9,481 nucleotides of DNA from Parafilimonas sp. Its GTDB lineage: Bacteria > Bacteroidota > Bacteroidia > Chitinophagales > Chitinophagaceae. This document shows positions 6,606 to 9,481 of this stretch, piece by piece. The stretch lies in contig JAHEZC010000057.1 of the NCBI GenBank assembly GCA_023251275.1, positions 1 to 9,481 on the forward strand, in the 5' to 3' direction. The position numbers and the translations under genes were made by a program. The stretch's first letter is position 1. Every line of letters begins with the position of its first letter. Below the pieces are notes generated by a model that saw only the letters and a program-made list of their open reading frames with translations, was not told the DNA's origin and searched no databases.

Positions 6606-9481
6606 TTACAGATGCATTGAGTTTAATATTGTGATGATCTTCTTTAACATTTCCATGTACAAAGGTTTGGAAGTTTGCTCGCCGTTATTGATCACACGAT
6701 CTCTTTCTGCGATGGTAAGGCTCAGTAATTGTTTCAGCACATTTCGCTGCGCCGGTGAAAAATTCGGTATATTGGGTATGATCGCTTCTAAAACACCGAT
6801 AAGCGCCTCAAGCGGTTGCTGCATAGGCGCCTTGGCTTTGTCTACATCTTCGCTTTGTATGCAGGCTATATAATAGGCAAGCTGCGCATGAATATTAAGC
6901 ATGGTAAGTGCCAGTAATCTCAGATCAAAGTTTCCCTGTATGATTTCCTGCAAATCTTTAATCCATTTTGTGAGCAGTTTATCAATTCCTTTGGAACCAA
7001 AAAAGTCTATCTGATCTTTCACAGGCAGTGTGGCGATACCCTTATCCTGGATTTCTTTGTAAAATGCCTGTATTTCCCTGAAGTCCTTATATGCCGCTGT
7101 GAAAGCTTTAAAATTTTGTGCGCTGTCAATATTTGGAAGCCCGTTAAACTGACCAATTATATCACTAAGCGGTGCACATGATTTTTGTATGATTATTTCT
7201 TTGTTTACCGTTACAAAAGTCGAAGCGTTTGCAGTTGCACCTTTATTATCTTTTACTGTTAAAGTAAAAATATAAGTTCCGGGCTGTGTAAAGGTTACAT
7301 TGGTAACAGGTGCATTTTGGGATTGTATTTGAGCACCGGTCGTCCCTGAAGGTAACGACCATACGAAGGAAACTATATTTCCATCAGGATCAACAGAGCC
7401 ATTACTATCCAGTACAGAAGAAGCGGTATTATTTGCTGAAAGCGTCACTGTATTTGGATTTGCCGCGGCTTTGGCAACCGGCGGCTGATTGACTGCTTCA
7501 TTTACAAATATGGTAACGTCAGCGCTATCACTTGCTCCGCGGTCATCGGTTACAGTTAAAGTGAATATATATACACCCGGCTGTGAAAATTGAACGTTTG
7601 CAGATGCTGCATTCGGTGTTTGTATAACTGCACCAGAAGTACCTGCAGGTAATGACCAAACAAATGAAACAATTGAACCGTCTGGATCTATTGAATTATT
7701 GCCGATTAAACGGGCTATATTATCAGGGAGGCTTACGATTGGTTTGTCCGTACTTGCTGCAGCTTTCGGAGGAATATTTGGTTTTTCTGTAACAGTGATG
7801 GTTACGGTATCAGAATTGGCCGCACCATCATTATCTGTAACGGTTAACTTAAATATATAAGCGCCTACGATGAGATTGGAAATAAGTGTGGCTGGAGTAT
7901 TTGGAGTTTGAATGTTTGCAGTTGCCGGGCCGGATTGCTGTTCCCACAGATAAGTTTGTATAGTACCATCCGGGTCGGAAGAACTGCTGCCATCAAGGGT
8001 TACACTGTTGGTGGGTAATTCAATAGAAAGATTTTCACCGGGCTTTGCAACCGGTGGTTGATTGGGCGTTTCCGGGGCAGGCAATACAACCATCTGTGTG
8101 GGCGGGCAATCACTGCAGCATAAATAAGGAAGATAAAAATCTGCAATTACAATTCCCGGTTTTATGGATTGCACTATCGGATCAAGCACTTCATTGGGGC
8201 CTTCTGTTATTGCATTGACCTGTTGCAAAAACAAAATTTCATCCAGCAGCAAAATACTGCTTAAAAGAGGTTGATCGCCGGAAAAAAAACTTGATGCGGA
8301 GGTACCGCTCTTGGTATTCACATTTTTTAATGAGGAAGAAAAATCTGTGCCGGTATTTGTTTGTTTTCTTTCGCTTTGTTGTTCATGATAAACAAGTATG
8401 AAAGTGCCACCCATCGGCACTCCTGCTTTGTGTTGTATGCCTGGGTTTGTATATGCGTAGTAACCTAATTTTTGTTTGATCATCAAGCCCAATAGCCTGA
8501 TTAAAAATTCTCTTACCAACAATCTTAACTCAAGGAAAAGGCATATAAGACAATTCATTTCAAGCTTTGTTCGTAACTGGTTCACATCAACGCCAACCAT
8601 TGTACCTGCTACATTTGGAGAGGCATACAGGTTGCGCATTTGTACAGAGGTACCGGTTAAGTCTGCATATCGCAATTCCAATTGTTTGGCATCTAACTGC
8701 GTAATGTGTTCCGGTAAAATTTCAGTCATGCGGTCAATCCTGTAAGGCATCATTACCAGTGCAGCACCTGGTTGTGCATTACCGGTAGCAATATTTACAA
8801 ACACTTCACTACAAAACTGGTTGTTGATAGTTCCTGCTTCTTTCTTGACCTGGTAACTATGACCGATGGTATTGTCTGCAACTACAAAATTTGCATCAGT
8901 GCGGAAGGTATTACCGGTAAAGTTTTTTTCATTTATCGGTGCAAGATTATTTTCGAAAGAAGGCAGCGCCATATAGTAACGCATTTGTTCGGCAAGGCAG
9001 CAACGTACTTTATTTATCCATTCATCGAGTGCAAGAAATATATCGGAAAAACAGCAAGGGTGTTTGATCATTTCTTCAAAGGCCGCTGCAATGCTGCCCG
9101 TAGTGTCCATCGTGGTGATAGCGTCTGTGATAGAAAATATTCCTCTTGTGTCTGAACTAAGCGCCACTACGTCGAAAGGCAGACGGTTACTGCGTTTTAA
9201 GGTTGTTAAATTTGAAAGCACTGTTCTGTAATCCTGCCCGATATGTCCTTCAATGCGCAAAAAATTATTAGGCTCCAGATCATATTTCAAAGGGTTCATT
9301 ACAAAGTCATCCGTAGTATTATAGTCGGATGATTTGTATGATAAGATATGGGTGGCAGTATTGGTTTCTGTTCTTTTCCTGTTCCATGAAAGATAAAGCG
9401 GTTCGACGCCTGTATTGACATTATAGTAAAACGGAATCGCTTTTTCTGACAGCGCTTCTTTACCCAATAAAGAAGGTGTAA
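6606..9481 (-). CDS. PKD-domain eCIS structural protein (baseplate/fibre-like candidate), 5' end outside window
   Basis: The protein is at least 958 residues. Residue numbers here count from the TTG at 9465-9467, but the frame stays open to the window edge (preceding codons read TPSL) and has no ATG, so that TTG is probably internal and the true start lies upstream. The N-terminal ~460 residues include SWNRKRTETNTATHILSY and FLRIEGHIGQDY with RLPFDVVALSSD; I recall such sequences in Bacteroidota injection loci but cannot name the fold. Cys pairs occur at 138-139, 156-157 and 450-451 plus C454. Three PKD domains follow (469-561, 564-657, 660-756), then a helical tail to MHL at 953. No signal peptide can be assessed. 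Its place just upstream of the tape measure suggests a particle part. PKD domains suggest protein or glycan binding, so a baseplate-attached fibre is my preferred inference. Confidence 0.82.
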   Translation of the reverse strand, partial: TPSLLGKEALSEKAIPFYYNVNTGVEPLYLSWNRKRTETNTATHILSYKSSDYNTTDDFVMNPLKYDLEPNNFLRIEGHIGQDYRTVLSNLTTLKRSNRLPFDVVALSSDTRGIFSITDAITTMDTTGSIAAAFEEMIKHPCCFSDIFLALDEWINKVRCCLAEQMRYYMALPSFENNLAPINEKNFTGNTFRTDANFVVADNTIGHSYQVKKEAGTINNQFCSEVFVNIATGNAQPGAALVMMPYRIDRMTEILPEHITQLDAKQLELRYADLTGTSVQMRNLYASPNVAGTMVGVDVNQLRTKLEMNCLICLFLELRLLVREFLIRLLGLMIKQKLGYYAYTNPGIQHKAGVPMGGTFILVYHEQQSERKQTNTGTDFSSSLKNVNTKSGTSASSFFSGDQPLLSSILLLDEILFLQQVNAITEGPNEVLDPIVQSIKPGIVIADFYLPYLCCSDCPPTQMVVLPAPETPNQPPVAKPGENLSIELPTNSVTLDGSSSSDPDGTIQTYLWEQQSGPATANIQTPNTPATLISNLIVGAYIFKLTVTDNDGAANSDTVTITVTEKPNIPPKAAASTDKPIVSLPDNIARLIGNNSIDPDGSIVSFVWSLPAGTSGAVIQTPNAASANVQFSQPGVYIFTLTVTDDRGASDSADVTIFVNEAVNQPPVAKAAANPNTVTLSANNTASSVLDSNGSVDPDGNIVSFVWSLPSGTTGAQIQSQNAPVTNVTFTQPGTYIFTLTVKDNKGATANASTFVTVNKEIIIQKSCAPLSDIIGQFNGLPNIDSAQNFKAFTAAYKDFREIQAFYKEIQDKGIATLPVKDQIDFFGSKGIDKLLTKWIKDLQEIIQGNFDLRLLALTMLNIHAQLAYYIACIQSEDVDKAKAPMQQPLEALIGVLEAIIPNIPNFSPAQRNVLKQLLSLTIAERDRVINNGEQTSKPLYMEMLKKIITILNSMHL
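7200..8063 (-). repeat. Array of three tandem PKD (immunoglobulin-like) domains
   Basis: Each unit starts with N-x-PP-x-A (PNQPPVAKPG, PNIPPKAAAS, VNQPPVAKAA), carries an S-x-DPDG-x-I turn (DPDG at 498, 594 and 693) followed by W, and ends in the PKD signature: YIFKLTVTDNDGA, YIFTLTVTDDRGA or YIFTLTVKDNKGA. The period is 96-99 residues. Units 2 and 3 are close (DPDG-x-IVSFVWSLP-x-GT-x-GA in both), pointing to a later duplication; unit 1 is more diverged (TYLWEQQSGPA). PKD folds are beta-sandwiches common in secreted and adhesive proteins. Confidence 0.93.

Noticed and set aside
9465..9467. TTG as the true start of the PKD protein
   Set aside because: The frame is open from there to the window edge and the protein has no obvious N-terminal start features, so the gene most likely begins outside the window.
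1..9481. CRISPR arrays, tRNAs, insertion sequences, terminator hairpins
   Set aside because: No short direct-repeat arrays, tRNA-like folds, transposase motifs or GC-rich hairpins with T-runs were found; coding sequence fills nearly the whole window.

Overview
The window looks like part of an extracellular contractile injection system (eCIS; phage-tail-like particles of the Afp/PVC/AlgoCIS type) locus from a member of the Bacteroidota, probably a Chitinophagaceae-like environmental bacterium. Three signs point there: AT-rich coding sequence, no convincing Shine-Dalgarno sequences at the starts, and eCIS proteins of the type I recall from that phylum (DUF4157 giant protein, short CIS tape-measure protein, PKD-bearing baseplate/fibre-like protein). 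The lineage is inferred; no marker gene is present.

All real genes lie on the minus strand, so transcription runs from high to low coordinates. First (9481 to 6606) is a large structural-type protein whose start lies beyond the window. It has an unassigned N-terminal ~460 residues, three tandem PKD domains and a helical C-terminal part. One base later (6604 to 5159) comes a 481-aa protein with the hallmarks of the contractile injection system tape-measure family. After 20 bases (5138 to 135) comes a 1667-aa giant with an eCIS-core DUF4157 domain (intact HELTH motif), a CHAP/NlpC-P60-like cysteine peptidase domain, a three-fold repeat with an exact 140-residue period, a long hydrophobic helical region and a C-terminal domain resembling nucleases. 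The tight spacing suggests one operon. The natural reading is particle parts (PKD protein, tape measure) followed by a candidate cargo or particle-associated effector.

The most notable detail is at the left edge. The giant's reading frame ends in TAA at 135-137, but the same frame stays open for all 44 codons to the window edge and encodes residues that look like the normal continuation of its last domain. Either the gene carries a nonsense mutation (or sequence error), or the last strands of the domain are dispensable or reached by readthrough. I found no RNA genes, insertion sequences, CRISPR arrays, promoters or terminators that I can support.
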